A model generated the notes under the pieces. The model was not told where the DNA came from. It made no database searches and saw only the letters and a list, made by a program, of their open reading frames with translations. 64,000 nucleotides of DNA, from NCBI RefSeq assembly GCF_015831345.1, contig NZ_JADWYS010000001.1:3438618-3502617 (forward strand), read 5' to 3'. Source of the DNA: Caenimonas aquaedulcis. Lineage in GTDB: Bacteria; Pseudomonadota; Gammaproteobacteria; Burkholderiales; Burkholderiaceae_C. How positions within the stretch are numbered: the stretch's first letter is position 1; each line of letters begins with the position of its first letter. Position numbers and translations under genes: made by a program. Of this stretch, positions 45,765 through 54,352 are shown piece by piece.

Positions 45765-46648
45765 CGTGCGAGGAACGCGCCGAGGCGCTGCGCGACGAAG
45801 GCGGGGCGCTCGTGGATGATCCAGTGGGTCGCACCTTCCACCTTCTCGAGCGTCAGGTCGGCGACGTAGTCGCCCAGTCCATCGATCAGTTCGGGCGGCA
45901 GGGCGACGTCCTCCATTGCCCACAGCACGAGCGTCGGCAGGTCCACCGTGAGCATTTCGCGCGGCAACGTGACGGCCGCGGCGCCCGGGTCTTCGGGTCG
46001 CGGCGGCCGCAGCGGCGATGCGCGGTAGTAATTGCAGCCGCCGGTGAGGCTCGCGTCCCACACGTCCCGGTACTGCTGCTTGACCGCGTCGGTCAGCCAG
46101 GTGCGGCTCTCCTCGCCGAAGAACTTCCACATGCGCCGGTAGTCGTCCTCGCGCAGGATCGCTTCCGCATCGGGGCGGATGAGGAAGTTCATGTAGGCGC
46201 TCGCGGCCTGCTGGCGGGGATTGCTCTTGAGCTCGCGCAGGAAGGTACCCGGGTGCGGCGAATTGATGATTGCCAGGCGCCGCGTGAGCTGGGGCAGCTG
46301 GTTCGCGAGGTTCCACGCGACCGCGCCGCCCCAGTCGTGGGCGACGAGGCATTCGAGCGGCGCGCCTTCGATGGCGATCAATGCGGCGATGTCCTGCACC
46401 AGCGCCTTGGCACGGTAGGCCTTGACGTCCGCGGGCTGGGTCGACCGCTCGAACCCGCGCAGGTTCGGCGCGATGCAGCGGTAGCCGCCGTGCTCCGGCT
46501 TCGCGAAATGTTCCAGCAGCTCGTCCCACACGAAAGCCGCTTCGGGAAAACCGTGCAGGAACATCAGCACGGGCCGGCCGCGCGCGCCCGCGGCGCGGCA
46601 GCTGAGCGTGATGCCGTGGGGGAGGGGCTGCTGGAGCGTCTCGATCAT
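45758..46648 (-). CDS. Alpha/beta hydrolase (haloalkane dehalogenase/epoxide hydrolase group)
   Basis: 296 residues. The oxyanion motif HGFPEAAFVWD is at 32-42, and the nucleophile is Asp105 in AHDWGGAV, as in epoxide hydrolases and haloalkane dehalogenases rather than serine hydrolases. The catalytic His is in GATHWIIHERP near residue 276. The substrate is unknown. It is coupled to the upstream engB by a 4-bp overlap. Confidence 0.88.
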   Translation of the reverse strand: MIETLQQPLPHGITLSCRAAGARGRPVLMFLHGFPEAAFVWDELLEHFAKPEHGGYRCIAPNLRGFERSTQPADVKAYRAKALVQDIAALIAIEGAPLECLVAHDWGGAVAWNLANQLPQLTRRLAIINSPHPGTFLRELKSNPRQQAASAYMNFLIRPDAEAILREDDYRRMWKFFGEESRTWLTDAVKQQYRDVWDASLTGGCNYYRASPLRPPRPEDPGAAAVTLPREMLTVDLPTLVLWAMEDVALPPELIDGLGDYVADLTLEKVEGATHWIIHERPAFVAQRLGAFLARQ

Positions 46649-47310
46649 GGGGTGGAGGGGTGCGCCCATTGCCACAGCAGCATGGAGACTTCCTCCACGC
46701 CCTGCTTCTTCAGCGCGGAAAAGAGTTTGACCTCCCCGCCGCCCGCCTGCAGTCGCGCAATCGACAGGGCCTTGGCCGCCTCGCTGCGGTTGAGCTTGTC
46801 GGCCTTGGTGAGCAGCAGCAGGAATTTCAGGCCTTGCTCCACGCGCGGGCGGATGACTTCCAGCAGGATGTCGTCGAGCTCGGTGAGGCCGTGGCGCGGG
46901 TCCACCAGCAGCACGACGGCCTTGAGGTTCTCGCGCGTCACGAGGTAATTCGCCATGACCCGCTGCCAGCGCAGCTTGTCGGCCTTCGGAACGGCCGCAT
47001 AGCCGTAGCCCGGCAGGTCGGCCAGGATCGCGTCGGTGACGCCCTGCTTTCCCAGCTCGAACAGGTTGATGCTCTGCGTGCGGCCGGGCGTCTTCGAGGC
47101 GAAGGCGAGGCGCTTTTGCTGGGTGAGGACGTTGATGCAGGTCGACTTGCCCGCGTTGGAGCGGCCGACGAAAGCGATCTCGGGCAGGTCGAGCGCGGGC
47201 AGGAACTCCAGCGTCGGCGCGGTCGTCATGAATCGCGCGGTGTGCAGCCAGCCGGTGGCGGTCTTGCTGTCGGGTGCAGCGGGGGACTGGGGGCCCGGGG
47301 CCGGGGTCAT
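46645..47310 (-). CDS. engB: Ribosome biogenesis GTPase EngB (YihA/YsxC)
   Basis: GTPase needed for large ribosomal subunit assembly. It has 221 residues. G1 is GRSNAGKS at 49-56, G3 DLPGYG near 100, and G4 TKAD near 165; the TPGRTQSINLFEL segment between G1 and G3 is specific to this family. The first 30 residues are poorly conserved, so a downstream start is possible. It is divergent from the cytochrome c4 gene with 82 bp between starts. Confidence 0.93.
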   Translation of the reverse strand: MTPAPGPQSPAAPDSKTATGWLHTARFMTTAPTLEFLPALDLPEIAFVGRSNAGKSTCINVLTQQKRLAFASKTPGRTQSINLFELGKQGVTDAILADLPGYGYAAVPKADKLRWQRVMANYLVTRENLKAVVLLVDPRHGLTELDDILLEVIRPRVEQGLKFLLLLTKADKLNRSEAAKALSIARLQAGGGEVKLFSALKKQGVEEVSMLLWQWAHPSTP

Positions 47311-47392
47311 GCTTGCCTTTGTTTGCGGGGGAACCCCGGGTGGGGCATTGTAGAATCACGAGGTTTTGCGCCAACGAACCGACCCCCCGAAC

Positions 47393-48082
47393 ATGAAGCC
47401 GTTTGCCTCCCACGTGACCGCCGCCTTGCTGGCCGCCTGTTTCGCGCTCCCCGCCCTCACCGCGTCCGCCGCCGAGAGCCCCGCCGCCCACGGCCCGGCC
47501 GGCGCGCCTGCCGCGGCGCCCGCGCCTGCGCCGGCGGTCGCCAAGCCCGACCTGAACCTCGGCAGCACGAAGTTCACGGCGGTTTGCGCCGCCTGCCACG
47601 GCGCGGACGGCAACTCGGGCACTCCCGTCAACCCGAAGCTCGCGCAGCAGCACCCGCAGTACCTTGTCAAGCAGTTGCAGGAATTCAAGGCCGGCAAGCG
47701 CGTGAGCCCCGTGATGCAGCCCATGGCCGCGCAGCTGTCGGACGCCGACATGAAGAACATCGCCTTCTGGGCCGCCTCGCAGAAAGCCAAGACCGGTTTC
47801 GCGAAGGACAAGGACCTGGTCGCGCTGGGCGAGCGCATCTTCCGCGGCGGCATCGCCGACCGCCAGGTCGCCGCCTGCGCCAGCTGCCACAGCCCCAACG
47901 GCGCCGGCATCCCCGCACAATACCCGCGCCTGGCCGGCCAGCATGCCGACTACGTGGCCACGCAGCTCACGGCCTTCCGTGACGGCGCCCGCACGAACAG
48001 CCCGCAGATGACGGCCGTGGCCGCCCGGCTCAATGACAGGGAAATCCGCGCAGTGGCCGATTACGTCGCCGGCCTGCGCTGA
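47393..48082 (+). CDS. Diheme cytochrome c4
   Basis: Periplasmic electron carrier, 229 residues. A signal peptide (about 1-26) is followed by an Ala/Pro-rich linker and two class I cytochrome domains with CAACH (65-69) and CASCH (162-166), plus axial methionines in VMQPMA and NSPQMTAV. Its heme attachment would be done by the ResB/CcsA system encoded just downstream. A strong terminator follows the gene. Confidence 0.93.
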   Translation: MKPFASHVTAALLAACFALPALTASAAESPAAHGPAGAPAAAPAPAPAVAKPDLNLGSTKFTAVCAACHGADGNSGTPVNPKLAQQHPQYLVKQLQEFKAGKRVSPVMQPMAAQLSDADMKNIAFWAASQKAKTGFAKDKDLVALGERIFRGGIADRQVAACASCHSPNGAGIPAQYPRLAGQHADYVATQLTAFRDGARTNSPQMTAVAARLNDREIRAVADYVAGLR

Positions 48083-48134
48083 ATGCGGCGCCCGGCGCCG
48101 TTGAACTAACCGCCGCCAAACCAACCTAAAACAA

Positions 48135-48168
48135 GGCGGGCGCCTCCGTGGAGGGCCCGCCTTTTTTT
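48135..48168 (+). terminator. Rho-independent terminator after cytochrome c4
   Basis: Hairpin with a 7-bp outer stem (GGCGGGC at 48135-48141 with GCCCGCC at 48155-48161) and an inner CCTC/GAGG, followed by a run of seven T (48162-48168). It separates the cytochrome gene from resB, 20 bp further on. Confidence 0.9.
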
Positions 48169-48188
48169 GTCACCTCCATCCCATCGCC

Positions 48189-50303
48189 ATGACCGTCACC
48201 ACCGAGGGCCTTCGCCTCCCGACCGAATCGCGATCCCTGCGATCGACGGTGGAACTGCTGTCCTCGATGCGGTTCTCGATCTCGCTGCTGACGGTGATCT
48301 GCATCGCCTCGGTCATCGGCACGGTGCTCAAGCAGCACGAACCGGTCACCAACTACGTGAACCAGTTCGGCCCCTTCTGGGGCGAGCTTTTCATGGCGCT
48401 CAGATTGAACGCGGTGTACAGCGCCTGGTGGTTCCTGCTGATCCTCGCCTTCCTCGTCGCGAGCACCTCGCTGTGCATCGCGCGTAACACGCCGAAGATC
48501 TTCGCGGACCTGAAGGCCTACAAGGAGAACCTGCGCGAGCAGAGCCTGAAGGCGTTCCACCACCGTGCGCAAACCACGCTTCCCGATGCGCCCGAGGCGG
48601 CCGCGAAGCGGCTGGGCGGCGAGCTCGCGGGGGCGGGCTGGAAGGTCAAGCTGCAGCAGCGCGAGACGGGCTGGATGCTCGCGGCCAAGACCGGTGGCGC
48701 CAACAAGATCGGCTATCTCGCGGCGCACAGCGCGATCGTGCTGGTGTGCCTCGGCGGCCTGATGGATGGCGACCTGATCGTGCGCGCGCAGATGCTCCTG
48801 GGCGGCAAGACGCCTTACACCGGGGGCGGCTCGATCACCGACGTGAACGAGAAGCACCGTCTGCCCGCGAGCAACCCGACCTTCCGCGGCAACGTGCTGG
48901 TGTCCGAGGGCACGCAGTCGGGGACGGCGGTGCTGAGCCAGTCCGACGGCATCCTGCTGCAGGAGCTGCCGTTCACCATCGAGCTCAAGAAGTTCGTCGT
49001 GGACTACTACTCGACGGGCATGCCCAAGCTGTTCGCGAGCGACATCGTGATCCATGACCGCGAGACCGGCGAGGCGATTCCGGCGCGCGTGGAGGTGAAC
49101 CACCCGGCGAGCCATCGCGGCATCGAGATCTACCAGTCCAGCTTCGACGACGGCGGCTCGTCGGTGAAGCTGCACGCCGTGCCGATGAACGGCGCCGCGC
49201 GGCCTTTCGACATCGAAGGCGTGATCGGCGGCAGCTCGCAGCTCACCCGGGGCCAGGCCGACGCCGACCGGATGACGCTGGAGTACACCGGCCTGCGCGT
49301 CATCAACGTGGAGAACTTCGGCGACAACAAGGCCGGCGGCACCGACGTGCGCAAGGTGGACCTGCGCCAGGCGGTCGACGCGCGCCTGGGCGCCGCCAAC
49401 AAGACCGTCACGAAGAAGGAGTTGCGCAACGTCGGCCCGAGCATCGGCTACAAGCTGCGCGACGCCTCCGGCCAGGCGCGCGAGTTCAACAATTACATGC
49501 TGCCGGTGGACATGGGCGACGGCGCGCCGGTCTTCCTCATGGGCGTGCGCGAAACGCCGTCCGAGCCCTTCCGCTACCTGCGCGCGCCGGCGGACGACCA
49601 GGGAAGCCTCGACGGTTTCCTGCGGCTTCGCGCGGCCCTGCTGGACCCCAAGCTGCGCGAGACGGCTGTGCGCCGCTATTCGGCGCTTGCGACCGATCCC
49701 TCGCGCCCCGAGCTGGCGGGCCAGCTCGCCGCCTCCGCCAGCCGTGCGCTCGCCCTGTTCGCCGGTGTCGATGCCGCTGCCCCCGCCGGAAAACCGGCCG
49801 GGGGCCTGCAGGCGATCTCGGACTTCATGGAGGCCAACGTGCCCGAGCCCGAGCGCGCGCGCGCGGGCGAAGTCCTGATCCGCATCCTGAACGGCGCCCT
49901 GTTCCAGCTCGCCCAGCTCACGCGGGAGGCGAACGGGCAGAAACCGCTGGAGCCCAACGAGAAGACGCAGGCCTTCATGACGCAGGCCGTGCTCGCGCTC
50001 TCGGACATCCACGCCTATCCCGCGCCGATGGCCTTCCAGCTCAAGGACTTCACACAGGTGCAGGCCAGCGTCTTCCAGGTCACGCGCGGCCCCGGCCGTA
50101 ACATTGTCTATCTCGGGTGCGCCTTGCTGATCCTGGGCGTTTTTGCCATGCTGTACATCCGCGAGCGCCGGGTTTGGATCTGGCTCGCACCGGAGGCGGG
50201 CGGCACGCATGCGACCCTCGCGCTGTCGAGCAACCGCCAGAGCATGGACGCCGACCGCGAGTTCGAGAGGCTGAAGCAACGCCTGCTGGGAATCACCATA
50301 TGA
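48189..50303 (+). CDS. resB: Cytochrome c biogenesis protein ResB
   Basis: Component of the system II (Ccs) heme-handling complex, which attaches heme to apocytochromes c in the periplasm. It has 704 residues. Membrane helices lie near 30-50, 78-98, 172-192 and 628-648, with a large periplasmic domain in between. Family features include GTVLKQHEP and the HPASHRGIEIYQSSF segment. It overlaps ccsA by 4 bp. Confidence 0.94.
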   Translation: MTVTTEGLRLPTESRSLRSTVELLSSMRFSISLLTVICIASVIGTVLKQHEPVTNYVNQFGPFWGELFMALRLNAVYSAWWFLLILAFLVASTSLCIARNTPKIFADLKAYKENLREQSLKAFHHRAQTTLPDAPEAAAKRLGGELAGAGWKVKLQQRETGWMLAAKTGGANKIGYLAAHSAIVLVCLGGLMDGDLIVRAQMLLGGKTPYTGGGSITDVNEKHRLPASNPTFRGNVLVSEGTQSGTAVLSQSDGILLQELPFTIELKKFVVDYYSTGMPKLFASDIVIHDRETGEAIPARVEVNHPASHRGIEIYQSSFDDGGSSVKLHAVPMNGAARPFDIEGVIGGSSQLTRGQADADRMTLEYTGLRVINVENFGDNKAGGTDVRKVDLRQAVDARLGAANKTVTKKELRNVGPSIGYKLRDASGQAREFNNYMLPVDMGDGAPVFLMGVRETPSEPFRYLRAPADDQGSLDGFLRLRAALLDPKLRETAVRRYSALATDPSRPELAGQLAASASRALALFAGVDAAAPAGKPAGGLQAISDFMEANVPEPERARAGEVLIRILNGALFQLAQLTREANGQKPLEPNEKTQAFMTQAVLALSDIHAYPAPMAFQLKDFTQVQASVFQVTRGPGRNIVYLGCALLILGVFAMLYIRERRVWIWLAPEAGGTHATLALSSNRQSMDADREFERLKQRLLGITI

Positions 50304-51622
50304 ATACCGCCACCACCACGCTCACCCTGCACGAGGGTTTCTTCACGCGCCGCAGCGCGTTCGACTGGGTCTTCGCAGCCCTCGTCGTGCTCGGCGGCGC
50401 CTACGGCTTCGCGCGGTACGCGGGCTACATGGACGTCTACGAGAAGGGCATCCTCATCGCCGCCGTGCCGGCCGCCATCTGGGTCGGCTGGTTCTGGCGC
50501 CCCCTTCGCACGCTGATGCTGTCGGTGGCGGTGTTCTCGCTGCTTGCGATCGTGGCCTACCAGGGCAGCCTGGAACGCGCCGACTCATTTTTCTGGCTGA
50601 AGTACTTCCTGTCCAGCCAGTCCGCCATCCTCTGGATGAGCGTGCTCTTTTTCATGAGCACGGTGTTCTACTGGATCGGCATGTTCTCGCCGCGCGAAGG
50701 CACGTCGATGGAGCGCATCGGATCGCGGCTGGCGTGGGTGGCGGTGGGCATGGCGCTCATCGGGACGATGGTGCGCTGGTACGAGAGCTACCTCATCGGC
50801 GCGGACATCGGGCACATCCCGGTGAGCAACCTGTACGAAGTGTTCGTGCTGTTCTGCTGGCTGACGACGACCTTCTACCTGTACTTCGAAGACCAGTACC
50901 GGACGCGTTCGCTGGGCGCTTTCGTCATGCTCGTGGTGAGCGCCGCGGTGGGTTTCCTCCTTTGGTACACGGTGGTGCGCGAGGCCCACGAGATCCAGCC
51001 GCTCGTGCCCGCGCTCAAGAGCTGGTGGATGAAGCTGCACGTGCCCGCGAACTTCATCGGCTACGGCACTTTCTCGCTGTCCGCGATGGTCGCCTTTGCC
51101 TACCTGATCAAGCAGCAGGCCGATGAGCGCCGCTGGTACAAGCTGACGCCGCTGTGGCTGCTGGGATTCGCGCTGTGCTTCGTGCCGATCGCGTTCCGCC
51201 AGCGCGTGGCGGAGGCGGGCGGCAGCTACTGGGTCGGGTACGCGGCCATTTCCTCGCTGATCGCCGCGGGCATCCTCGCGGGCCGCCGCAAGATCGCGTC
51301 GCGCCTGCCTGCGTTCGAAGTGCTGGACGACGTGATGTACAAGTCCATCGCGGTCGGCTTCGCCTTCTTCACGATCGCCACCGTGCTGGGTGCCTTGTGG
51401 GCCGCCGAAGCCTGGGGCGGCTACTGGAGCTGGGACCCGAAGGAGACCTGGGCGCTGATCGTGTGGCTCAACTACGCCGCCTGGCTGCACATGCGCCTCA
51501 TGAAGGGATTGCGCGGCACGGTGTCGGCGTGGTGGGCGCTGGCGGGCCTGGCCGTGACGACCTTCGCCTTTCTCGGCGTGAACATGTTCCTCTCCGGGCT
51601 GCACAGCTACGGCACCCTGTAG
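50300..51622 (+). CDS. ccsA: Cytochrome c synthase subunit CcsA (ResC)
   Basis: Polytopic partner of ResB that presents heme for attachment. It has 440 residues. The tryptophan-rich heme-binding WWD motif is WGGYWSWDPKETWALIVW near 372-389. External and transmembrane histidines are in KLHVPANF and WLHMRLMK. At least eight hydrophobic helices. Coupled to resB by ATGA. Confidence 0.95.
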   Translation: MNTATTTLTLHEGFFTRRSAFDWVFAALVVLGGAYGFARYAGYMDVYEKGILIAAVPAAIWVGWFWRPLRTLMLSVAVFSLLAIVAYQGSLERADSFFWLKYFLSSQSAILWMSVLFFMSTVFYWIGMFSPREGTSMERIGSRLAWVAVGMALIGTMVRWYESYLIGADIGHIPVSNLYEVFVLFCWLTTTFYLYFEDQYRTRSLGAFVMLVVSAAVGFLLWYTVVREAHEIQPLVPALKSWWMKLHVPANFIGYGTFSLSAMVAFAYLIKQQADERRWYKLTPLWLLGFALCFVPIAFRQRVAEAGGSYWVGYAAISSLIAAGILAGRRKIASRLPAFEVLDDVMYKSIAVGFAFFTIATVLGALWAAEAWGGYWSWDPKETWALIVWLNYAAWLHMRLMKGLRGTVSAWWALAGLAVTTFAFLGVNMFLSGLHSYGTL

Positions 51623-51712
51623 CCGCACGGCGGGCGGGGCCAAGCGCCGGCGCTGAATCCTTGTAAGAATGTCCTGCGTACCAGAGACATACGGCCAACA
51701 AGGAGCGGCGAC

Positions 51713-52708
51713 ATGCTGATCAAGAGCGACAAGAACGGTTTCATCCATCCCGCGACGAGCGAGATCACGCCGCACGCGGTGTATCGCGACCGGCGCGAGA
51801 TCCTGCAACTCATGGCCTCCGGCGTGGCGGGCTCCGCGCTCGCGTTGTGGGCCTCGCGCCAGGCACACGCGCAGACTCCCCGCCCGGGCAAGCTGGCGCC
51901 GCTCGCCGGCGCGAAGTCGCAGGTGGCGGGTGCCACGGTGATGGAAAAGCTCACGGACTACAAGGATTCGACCACCTACAACAACTTCTACGAGTTCGGC
52001 ACGGACAAGTCCGACCCCGCGAAGAACGCGCATACGCTCAAGACCGCGCCCTGGACGGTCGAGGTCGACGGGCTCGTGAAGAAGCCCGCGAAATACGCGA
52101 TCGAAGACCTGCTGAAACTGAGCGCGCAGGAAGAACGCATCTACCGCCTGCGCTGCGTGGAAGGCTGGTCGATGGTGATCCCGTGGGTCGGCTATTCGCT
52201 GTCGAACCTGATCGCCAAAGTGGAACCCCTCGGCAATGCGAAATACGTGGAGTTCATCTCGCAGGCCGACCCGAAGACCATGCCTTTCGTCGGCTCGCGC
52301 GTGCTCGACTGGCCCTACGTCGAGGCCCTGCGCATGGACGAGGCGATGCACCCGCTCACGCTGCTGTGCTTCGGCATGTACGGCGAGGTGCTTCCCAACC
52401 AGAACGGCGCACCCGTGCGGCTGGTGGTGCCGTGGAAGTACGGCTTCAAGAGCGGAAAGAGCCTCGTGCGCATCCGCTTCACCGACAAGGAGCCGAAGAC
52501 CGCGTGGAACAAGGCGGCGGCGAACGAGTACGGTTTCTATTCGAACGTAAACCCGGATGTGGACCATCCGCGCTGGTCGCAGGCCACCGAGCGCCGGATC
52601 GGCGAAGACGGCCTCTTCGCGAAAAAGCGCAAGACCCTGTTGTTCAATGGATACGAGGCGCAGGTCGGCCAGCTCTATGCGGGCATGGACCTGAAGAAGA
52701 ATTTCTAG
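51713..52708 (+). CDS. msrP: Methionine sulfoxide reductase catalytic subunit MsrP
   Basis: Periplasmic molybdopterin enzyme (YedY) that repairs oxidised methionines. It has 331 residues. A Tat-type signal has the twin arginines Arg27-Arg28 ([12 protein letters not shown]) and ends near AHAQ at 54. The Mo-coordinating cysteine is Cys148 in [16 protein letters not shown] precedes the ATG. Its membrane partner msrQ is on the same strand but about 990 bp away, separated by two reverse-strand genes. Confidence 0.95.
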   Translation: MLIKSDKNGFIHPATSEITPHAVYRDRREILQLMASGVAGSALALWASRQAHAQTPRPGKLAPLAGAKSQVAGATVMEKLTDYKDSTTYNNFYEFGTDKSDPAKNAHTLKTAPWTVEVDGLVKKPAKYAIEDLLKLSAQEERIYRLRCVEGWSMVIPWVGYSLSNLIAKVEPLGNAKYVEFISQADPKTMPFVGSRVLDWPYVEALRMDEAMHPLTLLCFGMYGEVLPNQNGAPVRLVVPWKYGFKSGKSLVRIRFTDKEPKTAWNKAAANEYGFYSNVNPDVDHPRWSQATERRIGEDGLFAKKRKTLLFNGYEAQVGQLYAGMDLKKNF

Positions 52709-52724
52709 CGTGCCAGCCGCCGGG

Positions 52725-53216
52725 TTAAACCTCCGCCATCGACCACATGCACACCAGCGCCGCAGCCAGGCCGGCGACCGGGTGCGGCCGCATGCGCTTG
52801 AGCCCGAACTTCGTCCGGATGGCCTGCCACGTGCGCACCAGACGCCCGAAAGGGCGCGGCACCGGATAACGGCAGTGCGCCAGCTTGCGCACGTACTCGT
52901 CCACACGCCACACCATCCACTTGTTGGCGGGCAGGTTGGCGACGTCACCCGCTTTCAGGGTAAATTCGCGGCCCGAACAATCGCGCACGTGAACACGGCC
53001 CTCCAGGATGTGAACGGTTTCCTCGTTCCAGAAATACCAGTAAAACGTGCCGGCCGTGCAGTCCCATTGCGCGGAAGTGCAGGTGCCATCCGGGCTGCGG
53101 GCCAGTTCGACGGCCCGCGCCTGCGGGGTCCCGGAGATGATCCAGCCGGGGTCGATCGGGGCAGGCTGCAGGTCCTTCGGGTCGATGGTGGCGGGGTGAA
53201 ATCCGGGTGGTGGCAA
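52725..53216 (-). CDS. Cupin domain protein (DUF861-like)
   Basis: 163 residues. A single cupin barrel fills about 40-110, with WNEETVHILEGRVHVRD, GREFTLKAGDVANLPAN and a final WMVWRVDEYVRK, as in Cupin_3/DUF861 proteins. The C-terminal segment (about 145-160) is hydrophobic and may anchor the protein. The start is TTG at 53216, decided by a GGAGGA ribosome binding site six bases upstream. Function unknown. It lies between msrP and msrQ on the opposite strand. Confidence 0.8.
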   Translation of the reverse strand: MPPPGFHPATIDPKDLQPAPIDPGWIISGTPQARAVELARSPDGTCTSAQWDCTAGTFYWYFWNEETVHILEGRVHVRDCSGREFTLKAGDVANLPANKWMVWRVDEYVRKLAHCRYPVPRPFGRLVRTWQAIRTKFGLKRMRPHPVAGLAAALVCMWSMAEV

Positions 53217-53303
53217 TTCGTCCTCCGTTGCAAAGCACGAATTCTTGTCGTTGCGGCAGCACGCGACCGTAGGACTGAACCGGAAAGTCAGGCCCGTCCC
53301 TGC

Positions 53304-53612
53304 TCAGTGGTCGCGGTTCTTGCCGACCTTCTCGAACGGATCGAGATCGGCCAGGTCGGTGGGCTGGGTGTCCACGAAGTGGCTGTGATAAGAGCTGTCG
53401 CGCGGCATGAGGGAGCTCATCTGGCTGTCGACGGCGGCCACCGAATCCTTCCAGAGCGCCCAGTCGGAGTCATTGCTGCCTTCCGTGACGGCCGGCAGGT
53501 CGCCGGGAGCCGAGTCGAAACGCGAGCTCGGGCTGCTCTTGCGCCGTTTTCGGCGTGGGACTTCCGGTTTGGGATCTTCGATCCCCGCCAGGCGCTTGAG
53601 AAACTTCAACAT
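53304..53612 (-). CDS. Small hydrophilic protein of unknown function
   Basis: 102 residues. N-terminal MLKFLKRLAGIEDPKPEVPRR is basic, then a Ser/Asp-rich stretch and a C-terminal region with SSYHSHFVDTQPTDLADLDPFEKVG. No family recognised and no signal peptide. GGGG precedes the ATG by 7 bases. It is on the same strand as, and 87 bp upstream of, the cupin gene; both split the msrPQ pair. Confidence 0.65.
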   Translation of the reverse strand: MLKFLKRLAGIEDPKPEVPRRKRRKSSPSSRFDSAPGDLPAVTEGSNDSDWALWKDSVAAVDSQMSSLMPRDSSYHSHFVDTQPTDLADLDPFEKVGKNRDH

Positions 53613-53698
53613 GCGGACCCCGTTATGCCCTTCGGTGCCAATGTCACCTTCACTGTGCCCAATTTCAACACGTTTGTCACTCCGGGGTGCCTCCAGTC

Positions 53699-54352
53699 AT
53701 GAATTTACGCCAGTCCCTGCTCCGGCCGCCGGCGAAGGCACTTCTGTTCACGCTGGCATTGCTGCCCTTCGCGTGGCTCGTCTATGCCGTCGCCACGAAC
53801 AATCTCGGCGCGAATCCGCAGGAGTACCTGATCCGGTCCACCGGCGACTGGACGCTTCGCTTCCTGTGCCTCACGCTCGCGGTCACGCCCCTGCGGGTCA
53901 TCACTTCCACCCCCGCGCTCGCGCGTTTCCGCCGCATGCTGGGGCTGTTCGTCTACTTCTACGTCGTGCTGCACCTGCTGAGCTACAGCTGGTTCGACAT
54001 GGGGTTCGACGTCGCGGACATCGCCAAGGACATCGCCAAGCGTCCATTCATCCTTGTGGGCTTTTCGGCCTTCGTGTTGTTGACTCCGCTGGCGGCCACT
54101 TCGTTCAATCGCGCGGTCAAGGCGATGGGGGCGAAACGCTGGCAGGCGCTGCACAAGCTGGTCTATGGGGTCGCCGGCCTGGCGATCCTGCACTTCTTCT
54201 GGATGCGGGCGGGCAAGCACAACTTCGCCGAAGTGGCGGTCTACGCGGCGATCCTCGCCAGCTTGCTGGGCTGGCGCGCGTGGCAGTGGGCGGTCAGGAA
54301 ACGAGCCGCTCGGACCGCATCTGGTCGGCCGGCGTTTCGCGCTCGCGGATGA
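53699..54352 (+). CDS. msrQ: MsrQ heme-binding membrane subunit
   Basis: Membrane cytochrome b-type protein (YedZ) that passes electrons to MsrP. It has 217 residues from ATG 53699; GTG 53687 in frame is an alternative. About six helices, with heme-ligand histidines in VVLHLLSYSW, ALHKLVYGVAG and ILHFFW. The final residues RKRAARTASGRPAFRARG are non-family and read into the opposite-strand lysA, overlapping it by 59 bp. Confidence 0.93.
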   Translation: MNLRQSLLRPPAKALLFTLALLPFAWLVYAVATNNLGANPQEYLIRSTGDWTLRFLCLTLAVTPLRVITSTPALARFRRMLGLFVYFYVVLHLLSYSWFDMGFDVADIAKDIAKRPFILVGFSAFVLLTPLAATSFNRAVKAMGAKRWQALHKLVYGVAGLAILHFFWMRAGKHNFAEVAVYAAILASLLGWRAWQWAVRKRAARTASGRPAFRARG

